A DNA stretch of 43,056 nt from IMG/VR virus record IMGVR_UViG_3300050821_003058, positions 1 to 43,056 of that record. One strand, 5' to 3'. Origin of the DNA: a virus. Positions 23,968-30,644 of the stretch are shown here, piece after piece; position 1 is the stretch's first letter; each line of letters opens with the position of its first letter. The translations under genes were made by a program, and so were the position numbers. The notes beneath the pieces are model-generated. The model was not told the origin of the DNA. It saw only the letters and a program-made list of their open reading frames with translations, and did no database searches.

Positions 23968-24305
23968 GGCCACCCCCCCCGATAGAGCGGCGTCCTGGGC
24001 GCCTCGCGCCTGGCGGCGGCGATCTCGGCCGCAAGCTGTGCCTGCGCGAGTGCCAGCGCCTGCTCGCCGTCGTAGACGCTCGAACGCGGCCCGACCTGCT
24101 CGCCGGCGGCTGGCGGCAGCCACGCGCGCCCGGTGATCAGATGACGGCCAAGCACACTGAGCTGGCGAGCGACCGCCGCCGCGGTGCGGCCCTCCAGGCG
24201 GTCGGCGATCTCGGGGAAGCCGAGGCCGTCGCGCTGGCGCAGCACGACCGCATAGGCGAGCTCGTGCTCGGTCCAGGCCCGGGGCCGGGCGCGCGGGCCG
24301 CTCAC
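23964..24305 (-). CDS. SANT/Myb-like small DNA-binding protein
   Basis: The protein has 113 residues from a GTG at 24305 overlapping the previous stop (GTGA). RAWTEHELAYAVVLRQRDGLGFPEIADRLEGRTAAAVARQLSVL (about 9-52; WTEHEL, FPEIADRL, GRTAAAV) has the spacing of a SANT/Myb-type helix-turn-helix found in phage regulators. The C-terminal half is Ala/Glu-rich helix. It may regulate the operon or support replication; neither is shown. Confidence 0.65.
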   Translation of the reverse strand: MSGPRARPRAWTEHELAYAVVLRQRDGLGFPEIADRLEGRTAAAVARQLSVLGRHLITGRAWLPPAAGEQVGPRSSVYDGEQALALAQAQLAAEIAAARREAPRTPLYRGGWP

Positions 24306-24655
24306 GCCGCCACCTCGCGGACGAAGGCCTCGCGCCAGCAGCGGGCGCACCACCGCCGCTCGAGCGCGCCGCGCGCCACCAGGATGCCGCCGGGCGCCTG
24401 CTCGGGCTCCGAGCCGGGCGCGACGGCAATCACCTGTTCGCTACCGCAGCGCGAGCATGATGGGGATTGCACACTGTTGTTAGCGGTGGGAGTCTTCCCA
24501 GAGACGGAGGCGGTATCGACCCCGCCCCCGCCCTTTACTCCCACCGGGATACGACCCCGATGACCAAGAGAATTTACGCCCGATTGACGGTCGGCGCAGT
24601 CACGCAGTTGCGAGGCTTGGTTTGGCCATGCCTGGCGCGCTCTGCGGCCCATCAT
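24302..24655 (-). CDS. Zinc-finger protein, start uncertain
   Basis: The protein has 117 residues if started at 24655, where AAGGGGG lies just upstream of two adjacent ATGs. The C-terminal 50 residues look genuine: CSRCGSEQVIAV and RRWCARCWREAFV make a four-Cys zinc site. The N-terminal half has odd composition, so a shorter product from a GTG near residue 60 is possible. It ends by GTGA overlap with the next gene. The function is unknown. Confidence 0.5.
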   Translation of the reverse strand: MMGRRARQAWPNQASQLRDCADRQSGVNSLGHRGRIPVGVKGGGGVDTASVSGKTPTANNSVQSPSCSRCGSEQVIAVAPGSEPEQAPGGILVARGALERRWCARCWREAFVREVAA

Positions 24656-24774
24656 TTCCCCCTTGATCGGTCCCCGGCAACAAAATGCCGGCCCCAGGGT
24701 CGTGCCCCGGGCACCGGCGACAGGCGGTCAGAGTCTGGTGGGCGAGGCAGTCTGGGCGGTGGTGTTCACGGCCG

Positions 24775-24975
24775 CTATGCCGCTTCGGCTGAGGCGAAGA
24801 AGTCGTTGGGCGTCACTTTGCCCCCGGTCGCAGCGGCGATCCTGGCCATGACCTCCCGCTTCGGGATGCGCTCCCCGTTCAGATACCGATGAACGGATTG
24901 GACGCTCACGCCGATGGCCCCGGCGAAATCCGTGACGGTGATATCTCGGAGGCAAAGGTATTGCCGCAACTCCAT
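24775..24975 (-). CDS. Cro-like helix-turn-helix regulator
   Basis: The protein has 66 residues. The HTH is ITVTDFAGAIGVSVQSVHRYLNGERIPKREVMARIAAATGG (about 12-52; TDFAGAIGVS, VHRYLNG), as in Cro/CI and YdaS-like proteins. It is the first gene of the leftward early operon and is divergent from the CI-like gene. The ATG lies seven bases from a -10-like box with no ribosome-binding site, so its mRNA is probably leaderless. It likely represses the same operators as the CI-like protein. Confidence 0.75.
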   Translation of the reverse strand: MELRQYLCLRDITVTDFAGAIGVSVQSVHRYLNGERIPKREVMARIAAATGGKVTPNDFFASAEAA

Positions 24976-24982
24976 GCAGGAA

Positions 24983-25011
24983 AGCTAACCGGAATGGTGA
25001 GCTACTGTCCA
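24983..25011 (-). promoter_or_regulatory. Leftward early promoter with embedded operator
   Basis: On the minus strand a TGGACA -35 box (25006-25011) and a TTAGCT -10 box (24983-24988) are 17 bases apart. The operator-like ACCATTCCGGTT (24987-24998) fills the spacer. The layout matches the rightward promoter at 25494-25522 base for base in most positions. It would drive the Cro-like gene and the replication operon. Confidence 0.65.
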
Positions 25012-25022
25012 GCCACAGGTTC

Positions 25023-25033
25023 ACCGGACTGGC
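25023..25033. promoter_or_regulatory. Additional operator-like site
   Basis: ACCGGACTGGC matches nine of eleven bases of the operator inside the leftward promoter (ACCGGAATGGT). It lies 25 bases further towards the CI-like gene, upstream of its start. It could let the CI-like protein control its own transcription. Confidence 0.4.
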
Positions 25034-25068
25034 GCTATGCCGAATCCGCGCAATGGCGACCATCCGGC

Positions 25069-25413
25069 ATGGCCAACCGGATCAAGGAGCTACGCGAAGC
25101 GCGCAAGATTACGTTGCAGCAAATTGCCGATGCCGCCGGCACGACACTTCAGCAAATCCAGCGGCTGGAAAACGGCAAGCGTCGGCTGACGGATGAATGG
25201 ATGCGTCGGATTGCACCGGTGCTAGGCGTGCATCCTGCGGCTCTCCTGCTTGAGTTCTCGGAGGGCCATCACAGTCTGCAAGAGAGCGTCGACGAGGTCC
25301 TCCTGCTCGAGGCCTGGCGCATCAGCGACGCGGCTAAGAAGTGGCAGGTCATCGATGTCCTGTTTCCCGGCCAGCGGCGCATTCCCCACAACCAGAAAAA
25401 GCTGAAGGCTTAG
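25069..25413 (+). CDS. CI-like Xre-family repressor
   Basis: The protein has 114 residues. The ATG at 25069 gives a compact HTH_3 domain at residues 3-58: IKELREARKITLQQIADAAGTTLQQIQRLENGKRRL (key TLQQIADAAG and QIQRLENG). The C-terminal 50 residues are helical and short, with no LexA-type peptidase motif, so inactivation by RecA-driven self-cleavage is not expected. The gene lies alone between two outward-facing operator-promoters, the right position for a master repressor. Start evidence is modest: no strong ribosome-binding site precedes it. Confidence 0.8.
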   Translation: MANRIKELREARKITLQQIADAAGTTLQQIQRLENGKRRLTDEWMRRIAPVLGVHPAALLLEFSEGHHSLQESVDEVLLLEAWRISDAAKKWQVIDVLFPGQRRIPHNQKKLKA

Positions 25414-25471
25414 CTGGGCCCGATCGGCCCGCTCGCGGGCCCTCATAGCCGTTGCCCTTGATTGGTTAATA

Positions 25472-25482
25472 GCCAATCTGGT
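25472..25482. promoter_or_regulatory. Operator-like site within a larger dyad
   Basis: GCCAATCTGGT resembles the ACCAATATGGT operator 35 bases downstream. It also overlaps the dyad GATTGG-7-CCAATC (25460-25478). It lies in the 137-base gap between the repressor gene and the rightward operon. Confidence 0.45.
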
Positions 25483-25493
25483 GAGAATGGCTC

Positions 25494-25522
25494 TGGACAG
25501 CGGCTAACCAATATGGTGAATT
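25494..25522 (+). promoter_or_regulatory. Rightward early promoter with embedded operator
   Basis: A TGGACA -35 box (25494-25499) is followed after 17 bases by a TGAATT -10 box (25517-25522). The perfect dyad ACCA-ATA-TGGT (25507-25517) starts eight bases after the -35 box, exactly as in the leftward promoter. Transcription would start near 25529, ahead of the zinc-finger gene and the recombination operon. Confidence 0.65.
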
Positions 25523-25550
25523 GTCCTCCGTCATCTGGCGCGAGGCTCCC

Positions 25551-25868
25551 ATGGGCAGCAACGGCACGGTTCGGCACGTGCTCCTCCCCTGTTTGGATTT
25601 CAGTGGATGCGTCGTCGGCGGAGGCGCCGATAGCCGCCCGCCCCCCGATAATCGATGCGAATCGGCGGACGAATCCGGGCCTTCGTCAATCCCTGGTCCG
25701 TCGCGGAATTGCAGCAATTTTGCCACGCTCGCCGACTGTCACGACGAATTAACGCTCGCAGCCGCCGCGATGCGCTGCGATGCGTGCGGCGGAAGTGGTG
25801 CCCATGCCCACTTCTTCCCGAAAGGCTGCAGCATTTGCGGCGGTTCCGGCGTGGCGATGCGGCCATGA
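25551..25868 (+). CDS. DnaJ-type zinc-finger small protein, start uncertain
   Basis: The protein has 105 residues from an ATG with GAGG six bases upstream; a TTG at 25521 and an ATG at 25770 are alternatives. Only the last 40 residues are convincing: CDACGGSGAHAHFFPKGCSICGGSG carries two CxxCxGxG repeats, one zinc-binding half of a DnaJ central domain. The front half has random-looking composition. The stop overlaps the next start (ATGA). It may be a zinc protein that helps another early factor; no specific role can be given. Confidence 0.5.
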   Translation: MGSNGTVRHVLLPCLDFSGCVVGGGADSRPPPDNRCESADESGPSSIPGPSRNCSNFATLADCHDELTLAAAAMRCDACGGSGAHAHFFPKGCSICGGSGVAMRP

Positions 25869-26365
25869 ACGTGCAGCGCGACCTGCTCCGCGAGATCGAT
25901 CCGCCGCACCAGAGCCGCAGCGTGCCAGAGGACAACAAGTTCCACGCAGGCAACGGCGACGATGGCCGGCACTACTGGCTGACGCCGCCCGATCTCTACG
26001 CGTCCCTGCACGCCGAATATCAGTTCACGTTCGACCCGTGCCCATGGCCGTTGCCTGCCGGGTTCGACGGCCTGACCTGCGATTGGGGAAGTTCGTCGTA
26101 CGTCAATCCGCCGTTCGGCTCGATCATGCACGAGGGCCGGAAGAAGGGGCCGACCGCCTGGGTGCGCAAGGCAATCGCTGAATACCGCAAGGGTAAGCGC
26201 GTCGTCCTAGTCTACCCGGTCGATAAGTGGGTTCTGATGCTGCTGCAAGCTGGCGCCCAGGTGCGCAACCTCGGTGATGTACGCTGGCTTGCCACCGAGG
26301 ACGGCACCGCCGGAAGCGGCACCGGGCGGCATGTCGCCTGCTTCGTGCTGGAGCCAGCGCCATGA
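25865..26365 (+). CDS. Phage Dam-like DNA N6-adenine methyltransferase
   Basis: The protein has 166 residues. It shows the phage N6-adenine-methyltransferase layout: HYWLTPPDLYASLHAEY (about 36-52), FTFDPCPWPLPAG (SAM-binding part), SSYVNPPFG (NPPF catalytic motif, about 80-88), then a KGKRVVLVYPVDKWVL strand. It is short but within the family's range. It would methylate adenines in phage DNA, most likely against restriction enzymes. It overlaps both neighbours by ATGA and sits early in the operon. Confidence 0.85.
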   Translation: MNVQRDLLREIDPPHQSRSVPEDNKFHAGNGDDGRHYWLTPPDLYASLHAEYQFTFDPCPWPLPAGFDGLTCDWGSSSYVNPPFGSIMHEGRKKGPTAWVRKAIAEYRKGKRVVLVYPVDKWVLMLLQAGAQVRNLGDVRWLATEDGTAGSGTGRHVACFVLEPAP

Positions 26366-26571
26366 GCGTCTGGTCCGACACGCGCCTCTGCGCCGTCAAC
26401 GACATCTCCCTCTGGCACCACGTCTGGCAGCGCGAGAGCGGCCCCGACCGTGTTGCCGCCCGGGCCGAACTGCGCCGGGCAATCGCCTATTTCCGCACCT
26501 ATTTCCTCGCCCCCGAGCGGGCCGCGTTCGATGCCGCGGTCGCGCGCACACACAGGAGAGCCGCCGCATGA
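26362..26571 (+). CDS. Small unknown early protein
   Basis: The protein has 69 residues, helical and Arg/Ala-rich (RVAARAELRRAIAYFRTYFLAPERAAFDAAVARTHRR). The N-terminus SVWSDTRLCAVNDISLWHHVWQRE is Trp-rich. No family is recognised. It is tied to both neighbours by ATGA overlaps. Confidence 0.6.
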   Translation: MSVWSDTRLCAVNDISLWHHVWQRESGPDRVAARAELRRAIAYFRTYFLAPERAAFDAAVARTHRRAAA

Positions 26572-26828
26572 GCACCGAGGAACTTGCCACGCTGGCGCAA
26601 ACCACAATCGACAAGCTGCGCGCGGATATCGCCGAGACCGAGCGCGACATCGCGTTTCAGGAGATGCGCCGGGAGATACTCCTCGACACGCTGCAGATGC
26701 TCACCGGCGCGCCTGTCGATGCCCGCACCCGCGCGCCGCGCAAGCGCCGCACCGCACAGCCGGAGAGCGCGACATCGGTGGCCGACCAGGACCGCACAGC
26801 AGCCGATCTGCTGGGAGCAGCGGCGTGA
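26568..26828 (+). CDS. Small coiled-coil protein, unknown
   Basis: The protein has 86 residues. The ATG at 26568 has AGGAGAG 8-14 bases upstream and overlaps the previous stop. Residues 5-45 are a heptad-rich helix (LATLAQTTIDKLRADIAETERDIAFQEMRREILLDTL). A basic linker (RAPRKRRTAQ) and an acidic tail follow. Its place just before the Gp157-like gene suggests a recombination accessory, but there is no direct sign. Confidence 0.6.
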   Translation: MSTEELATLAQTTIDKLRADIAETERDIAFQEMRREILLDTLQMLTGAPVDARTRAPRKRRTAQPESATSVADQDRTAADLLGAAA

Positions 26829-27349
26829 AGCAGCCAGGCGCCTTCGCTGTCTCCAATGCGATGACGGCGCTGCAGCAGGCCAAGGAGCGGCTGCTGGCGC
26901 TCGATCCCTCGATCATCGACGACGAGAAGTTGCTGCTCGACTCAATCGAAAGCGAGGCCGAGGGCGATCCGTTCGCGGTGATCGACCGCTTGGTTGCCAT
27001 CGCGCTCGAGGCCGAGGACATGGCCGAACTCGCCAACGTCCGCGCCACCGAACTCGCCGAGCGCAAGGCGCGGTTTACCCGCAGGAACGAACGCTTGCGT
27101 GGCGTAGTGCTCGACATGCTCGAAGCGTTGGGCGTTAGCCGGCTCGAACGCGTGCAATACACGGCGAGCATCGGCAACGCGCCGGCGAAGGTGCTGGTCG
27201 CCGAGGACGCGGCGCTGCCCGACGAATATGTCCGCATCACCCGCGCACCCAACAAGACCGCGATCGGTGACGCACTGAAGGCGGGCACGGTTATCGAGGG
27301 CGCGGTGATGTCGAACCCCGGCCCGCGCCTCACACTTAAGACTCGCTAG
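26825..27349 (+). CDS. Siphovirus Gp157-like protein
   Basis: The protein has 174 residues from a GTG overlapping the previous stop (GTGA). It has the Gp157 family shape: an N-terminal helical half with acidic residues (IIDDEKLLLDSIESEAEGDP), then ERKARFTRRNERLRGVVLDMLEALGVSRLE, then a beta-rich C-terminus (TRAPNKTAIGDALKAGTVIEGAVM). Gp157 proteins commonly neighbour phage annealing recombinases and are linked to phage resistance in Streptococcus thermophilus; their biochemical role is not settled. Here the next gene is a RecT-like candidate. Confidence 0.85.
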   Translation: MKQPGAFAVSNAMTALQQAKERLLALDPSIIDDEKLLLDSIESEAEGDPFAVIDRLVAIALEAEDMAELANVRATELAERKARFTRRNERLRGVVLDMLEALGVSRLERVQYTASIGNAPAKVLVAEDAALPDEYVRITRAPNKTAIGDALKAGTVIEGAVMSNPGPRLTLKTR

Positions 27350-27360
27350 GAGTTGAGACC

Positions 27361-28404
27361 ATGAATGCCATAGTTCCAGTCAGCAGCACCACAATGCCGC
27401 TACGCTACGAGGACATCGAACGGCTTGCCGCAAGCGTCGCCAAGAGCGGGCTGTTTGGTATGAAAACCACCGACCAAGCGGTGGCGCTTATGATGATAGC
27501 TGCTGCGGAGGGTAGGCATCCGGCGCTAGCGGCCCGTGATTACGATATTATTGGTGGGCGTCCTGCAAAAAAGTCGGAGGCGATGCTGCGCGATTTCCTT
27601 GAGGGAGGCGGTAAGGTGGTGTGGAACGATCTATCCGACACCAACGCCGACGCCACATTCAGCCACCCGCAGGGCGGTACAGTTCGCATTTCCTGGAACA
27701 TGGAGCGGGCAAGGATTGCCGGGCTGGTGGGCAAGGACAACTACAAGAAATTCCCACGCCAGATGCTGCGCAGCCGGACGGTCTCGGAGGGTGTGCGGAC
27801 GGTCTGGCCGATGGCCACGAGCGGCTTTCACGTCCCGGAAGAAGTCACCGAGTTCACCGGCCCGACGCTCGAGGCCAAGCCGGAGCCCGAGCAGTCGCAC
27901 CGCTCGGCCCCGCTGGCAGAGTCCACACCGCCGCCGACCACGAACGGCAACGGCCCGCGCCCCTACGAGAGCGTGGTCTGGCTCGACAATCTCGGCAAGA
28001 AATTGGCCACCTCGAGCCGCGACGAGGTGGTGAAGATCGGCGGCCTTGCCTCCGTCACCGAGGCGTTGCGCGACGCGCCGGAGCGGGTGCGCCAGGCGGT
28101 GACCGACCTGCTGGCCGACGCCTACGAGCGGTGTGAGCGCGAGGAGGCGGAACTGGAGGGCGAAGTATCGGCGGCCGAGGAGATGGGCGAGCCGACCCCA
28201 GCGAACGACGAGGACGCGCGCGCCGACCTGCTGCTGGCCGAGATCGAGATCGCCCGCGATGCAAAGATGGTGCAGACCATCATGACCCGCATGACGACGG
28301 CCGCACTGACCGATCGCTGGCACCGCGACGGCCGGGCGGACCTGGTGGAGCGTGTGTCCGGCGCCGCCGAGGCCAAGGCGGCCGAGTTGCGGCTCGGGGC
28401 GTGA
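27361..28404 (+). CDS. RecT-like single-strand annealing protein candidate
   Basis: The protein has 347 residues. The N-terminal 160 residues resemble RecT-family recombination proteins: IERLAASVAKSGLFGMKTTDQAVALMMIAAAEGRHPALAARDY, then IIGGRPAKKSEAMLRDFLEGGGKVVW, ATFSHPQGG, KKFPRQMLRSRTVSEGVRTVWP. The Pro/Glu-rich linker (about 170-200) and acidic helical tail could recruit a partner such as single-strand-binding protein. No exonuclease partner of RecE type is seen nearby; the VRR-NUC protein is on another operon. Its place after the Gp157-like gene supports the call. Confidence 0.65.
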   Translation: MNAIVPVSSTTMPLRYEDIERLAASVAKSGLFGMKTTDQAVALMMIAAAEGRHPALAARDYDIIGGRPAKKSEAMLRDFLEGGGKVVWNDLSDTNADATFSHPQGGTVRISWNMERARIAGLVGKDNYKKFPRQMLRSRTVSEGVRTVWPMATSGFHVPEEVTEFTGPTLEAKPEPEQSHRSAPLAESTPPPTTNGNGPRPYESVVWLDNLGKKLATSSRDEVVKIGGLASVTEALRDAPERVRQAVTDLLADAYERCEREEAELEGEVSAAEEMGEPTPANDEDARADLLLAEIEIARDAKMVQTIMTRMTTAALTDRWHRDGRADLVERVSGAAEAKAAELRLGA

Positions 28405-28784
28405 TGCGGGCGATCAACCTGCAGGCGGAGTTACGACGCCTGCCCGGTCTGACGGATCGCACGCCTGACACCGCAGCCGATACCCTCGAAGGCACCGCGT
28501 TCGGCCCGACGTTCCCCTACCGCGACGGCTTTGTCTCCACGGTAAAATTCACCGGGCGCAGTTCATGGGAGCGCCACGCCGGCGAGGAGATCGTGCTGGT
28601 CGCGGAAGGTGACGGCCACCTGCTGATGATCGACGGCGACGGCTTCGTCGCACCGCGGGAACTGAGCACGAACCTGCTGGTGATCATCCCGGCGCATTGC
28701 TGGCACCAGATCGCGTCTGAAACCGGGATCAGTCTGGTGACCGTCAGCCCGCAGCCGACCGACCATCAGGCCGAGCGGCCATGA
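28404..28784 (+). CDS. Cupin-fold protein
   Basis: The protein has 126 residues. The start is an ATG overlapping the previous stop (TGATG); a GTG three bases earlier is also possible. The cupin pattern is GRSSWERHAGEEIVLVAEGDGHLLMIDGD (about 52-80) and then LLVIIPAHCWHQIASETGISLVTV (about 91-114), with His58 and the later His as likely metal ligands. The substrate is unknown. Cupins in phages may act in sugar or base modification, but context only says early operon, just before a DpdA-like gene. Confidence 0.7.
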   Translation: MRAINLQAELRRLPGLTDRTPDTAADTLEGTAFGPTFPYRDGFVSTVKFTGRSSWERHAGEEIVLVAEGDGHLLMIDGDGFVAPRELSTNLLVIIPAHCWHQIASETGISLVTVSPQPTDHQAERP

Positions 28785-29419
28785 TGTGCTACGCCAGCCG
28801 CACCGGAACACGCAGCAACCTGGCCGCGCTGCGTGCCTCCGGATGGGGTCTGCTGGTGTCGCGTGCGGGCGAATGGCGGAGCGAGGGCTTCGAGCACTAC
28901 TGCCTCGATAATGGAGCCTGGGCTGATTTCCAGGCCGGGCGCAGCTTCGACGGCGACGCCTTCGAGCGGCTGATAGACCGCCTCGGCGCGGGCGCCGACT
29001 GGATTGTGCTGCCGGATATTGTGGCGGGCGGCATCGCCAGCCTGGAGTTGTCGCTGCGATGGAGCAACCGCTGCCTGTCGGCCTGCCCGATGGTGTTGAT
29101 CGCGGTACAGGACGGGATGACCGAGGCCGACCTCGAGCACCTTGTCGGCCGCAATGTTGGCATCTTCCTCGGGGGCAGTACCGCGTGGAAGTTGGACACC
29201 ATGGCCCGCTGGGGCAGGTTCTGTGCGCGCCGCGGGGTCTATTACCATGTGGCGCGTGTGAATACCGAACGGCGGATGTGGATGGCGATTGCTGCCGGCG
29301 CGGATAGCGTCGACGGTTCCAGCGCCAGCCGTTACGCCGTGACGCTGCCGCTGCTCACGCGGGCAGCAAAGCAAACGGACCTGTTCAGAGGAGGCTCTTA
29401 TGGTGGCATCACGATATAA
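28781..29419 (+). CDS. DpdA-like DNA 7-deazaguanine transglycosylase (TGT family)
   Basis: The protein has 212 residues, shorter than bacterial TGT (about 370). Conserved segments are GADWIVLPDIVAGG (71-84, catalytic Asp candidate D79), VLIAVQDGM (105-113), GIFLGGSTAWKLDTM (127-141), HVARVNTERR (156-165) and AGADSVDGSSASRY (172-185). These agree with the phage DpdA group, which exchanges guanine in DNA for a 7-deazaguanine. No preQ0 synthesis genes are present here, so the base would come from the host. The modification would protect against restriction. The start overlaps the cupin stop (ATGA). Confidence 0.7.
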   Translation: MMCYASRTGTRSNLAALRASGWGLLVSRAGEWRSEGFEHYCLDNGAWADFQAGRSFDGDAFERLIDRLGAGADWIVLPDIVAGGIASLELSLRWSNRCLSACPMVLIAVQDGMTEADLEHLVGRNVGIFLGGSTAWKLDTMARWGRFCARRGVYYHVARVNTERRMWMAIAAGADSVDGSSASRYAVTLPLLTRAAKQTDLFRGGSYGGITI

Positions 29420-29648
29420 ATCTGGCGGCTTGGAGGAGCGGTTTATTATTCGGAGGCTGGACGGCGCCCCTATTCCAGAGGACCGCAGATACTCCCTGGT
29501 ACTAGACTTCTCTGGCGCCGATCCGCACGCACTTGTAGCCGCCCATGCATATGCCGCCAGCGTGCGCGCAGAAAACCCGCAACTCGCCGACGATATCGTG
29601 CATGCGCTAACTCACCCTAATACGGCTCCCAAACAGTGGAGACCTTAA
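29400..29648 (+). CDS. Small unknown protein
   Basis: The protein has 82 residues. The ATG at 29400 has AGAGGAGG 6-13 bases upstream although it lies inside the end of the DpdA-like gene. It has a beta-hairpin front (FIIRRLDGAPIPEDRRYSLVLDFSGADPHA) followed by a helix (LVAAHAYAASVRAENPQLADDIVHAL). This shape is common in small early phage proteins without known function. Confidence 0.65.
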   Translation: MVASRYKSGGLEERFIIRRLDGAPIPEDRRYSLVLDFSGADPHALVAAHAYAASVRAENPQLADDIVHALTHPNTAPKQWRP

Positions 29649-29869
29649 AGGGGCTCGGCTGCATCGCGGGTCTGTTCGCCTTCGCCGCGTTCGGGCACCT
29701 CTTTGTGGGAGCCGCGATCCTTTGGTTCCTCGTCCTGGGGCTGTGCTTAACGCCGCTCTTTGTGGTCGAGCTGGCGCGGTCCATGTGGGCGCGCTTCGTC
29801 GTGTATAGCGACGCCCAGTACGAGGTGCAGCGGCAGCGGGAGATCCGCCGCGCCCGGGGCGGCTACTAG
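29636..29869 (+). CDS. Small two-helix membrane protein
   Basis: The protein has 77 residues from a GTG at 29636. Two hydrophobic segments (GCIAGLFAFAAFGHLFVGAAIL and LVLGLCLTPLFVVELARS) form a hairpin; the C-terminus is Arg-rich (YEVQRQREIRRARGGY). There is a 13-base overlap with the previous gene and no clear ribosome-binding site. It could affect the host membrane during takeover. Confidence 0.55.
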   Translation: METLKGLGCIAGLFAFAAFGHLFVGAAILWFLVLGLCLTPLFVVELARSMWARFVVYSDAQYEVQRQREIRRARGGY

Positions 29870-29919
29870 GCCAAGCGGCTAGCTGTCGCGCTGGCCAACC
29901 AAGCTAAAGGAACATCAGC

Positions 29920-30222
29920 ATGAGCGACGACAAGACGACGGCTATGAAGCTGTCTGACTACCCGCTGACGCAATGGCAGCCGCACAAGCCTGCAACATGG
30001 CCATGGCGGATAGGAAAGCTGCGCCAACCGACGCGGCTACGCATCTGGAATGGTCATGGCGCTGATCCTGAATTCACTGAGCGATGGTTGCCTGCTGGAG
30101 CGTATGTGAAGATCGTCATGGTGTCTCGCTTCGGTGACGTGGGCATAACCGATGATCTAGATGCGGAGCATAGTTATCACTCGCGCATCGACTTGGAGAT
30201 GTTGGAGCCTGTGAATGTCTGA
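29920..30222 (+). CDS. Unknown early protein
   Basis: The protein has 100 residues. AAAGGAAC lies 7-14 bases before the ATG. Trp-rich front (LTQWQPHKPATWPWRIGK) and beta strands (YVKIVMVSRFGDVGITDD). No family is known to me. From here to about 31.26 kb the DNA has more AT-rich codons (TAT, AAT, ATA) than the flanks, which hints at a different origin. Confidence 0.6.
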   Translation: MSDDKTTAMKLSDYPLTQWQPHKPATWPWRIGKLRQPTRLRIWNGHGADPEFTERWLPAGAYVKIVMVSRFGDVGITDDLDAEHSYHSRIDLEMLEPVNV

Positions 30223-30469
30223 CTCCACCCCTCACCAAACCACGATCGGCCGCATCATTCGCGGCCTGGGCATATTGCCAGGGTATGGTCCGCATCCCGG
30301 CATTCCGATGGTAATCTTTCTTGTTGTGATGGGTGCCCTAGCTGCATCAATGCGTGGCGGACTACTGGGGGCGATAGTCGGGGCAGTTGGCATGGCATCG
30401 TGGTCAGTGCCGTTGCTCTTGGCTGGAGCCTACAGCCGGGCGAAGGAGTGTGAAAATCATGGCCGATGA
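30215..30469 (+). CDS. Small membrane protein, unknown
   Basis: The protein has 84 residues with two hydrophobic segments (MVIFLVVMGALAASMRGGLLGAIVGAVG and SVPLLLAGAY). The hydrophilic N-terminus contains TTIGRIIRGLGILPGYGPHPG. The start overlaps the previous stop by eight bases. The composition is lower in GC than the neighbours. No function can be given. Confidence 0.55.
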   Translation: MSDSTPHQTTIGRIIRGLGILPGYGPHPGIPMVIFLVVMGALAASMRGGLLGAIVGAVGMASWSVPLLLAGAYSRAKECENHGR

Positions 30470-30641
30470 AACCCAGACCACCGCTTCATCTCCCGGCGAA
30501 GATCGGCCAGCGACTTTCATAGGAGCTTGGCACGACCAGGAGATTGACGCAGGGCGGCGTGTTCCAGACTTCTGGGACGACTGCAACACGAACGCGAAGC
30601 TAGCCGCCTACCTATGGAAAGTCGGTTACAGGAAAATCTGA
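30459..30641 (+). CDS. Small acidic protein, unknown
   Basis: The protein has 60 residues. GAAGGAG lies 10-16 bases before the ATG, which is why this start is preferred over the longer frame. The protein is acidic with DQEIDAGRRVPDFWDDCNTNAKLAAYLWKVGY. It overlaps the membrane-protein gene by 11 bases. No family is recognised. Confidence 0.55.
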   Translation: MADETQTTASSPGEDRPATFIGAWHDQEIDAGRRVPDFWDDCNTNAKLAAYLWKVGYRKI

Positions 30642-30644
30642 ATC

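Noticed and set aside
24560-24892. Plus-strand ORF beginning MTKRIYARL between the zinc-finger and Cro-like genes
   Set aside because: It runs antisense through the whole Cro-like gene and has low-complexity Gly/Arg content. No ribosome-binding site was found.
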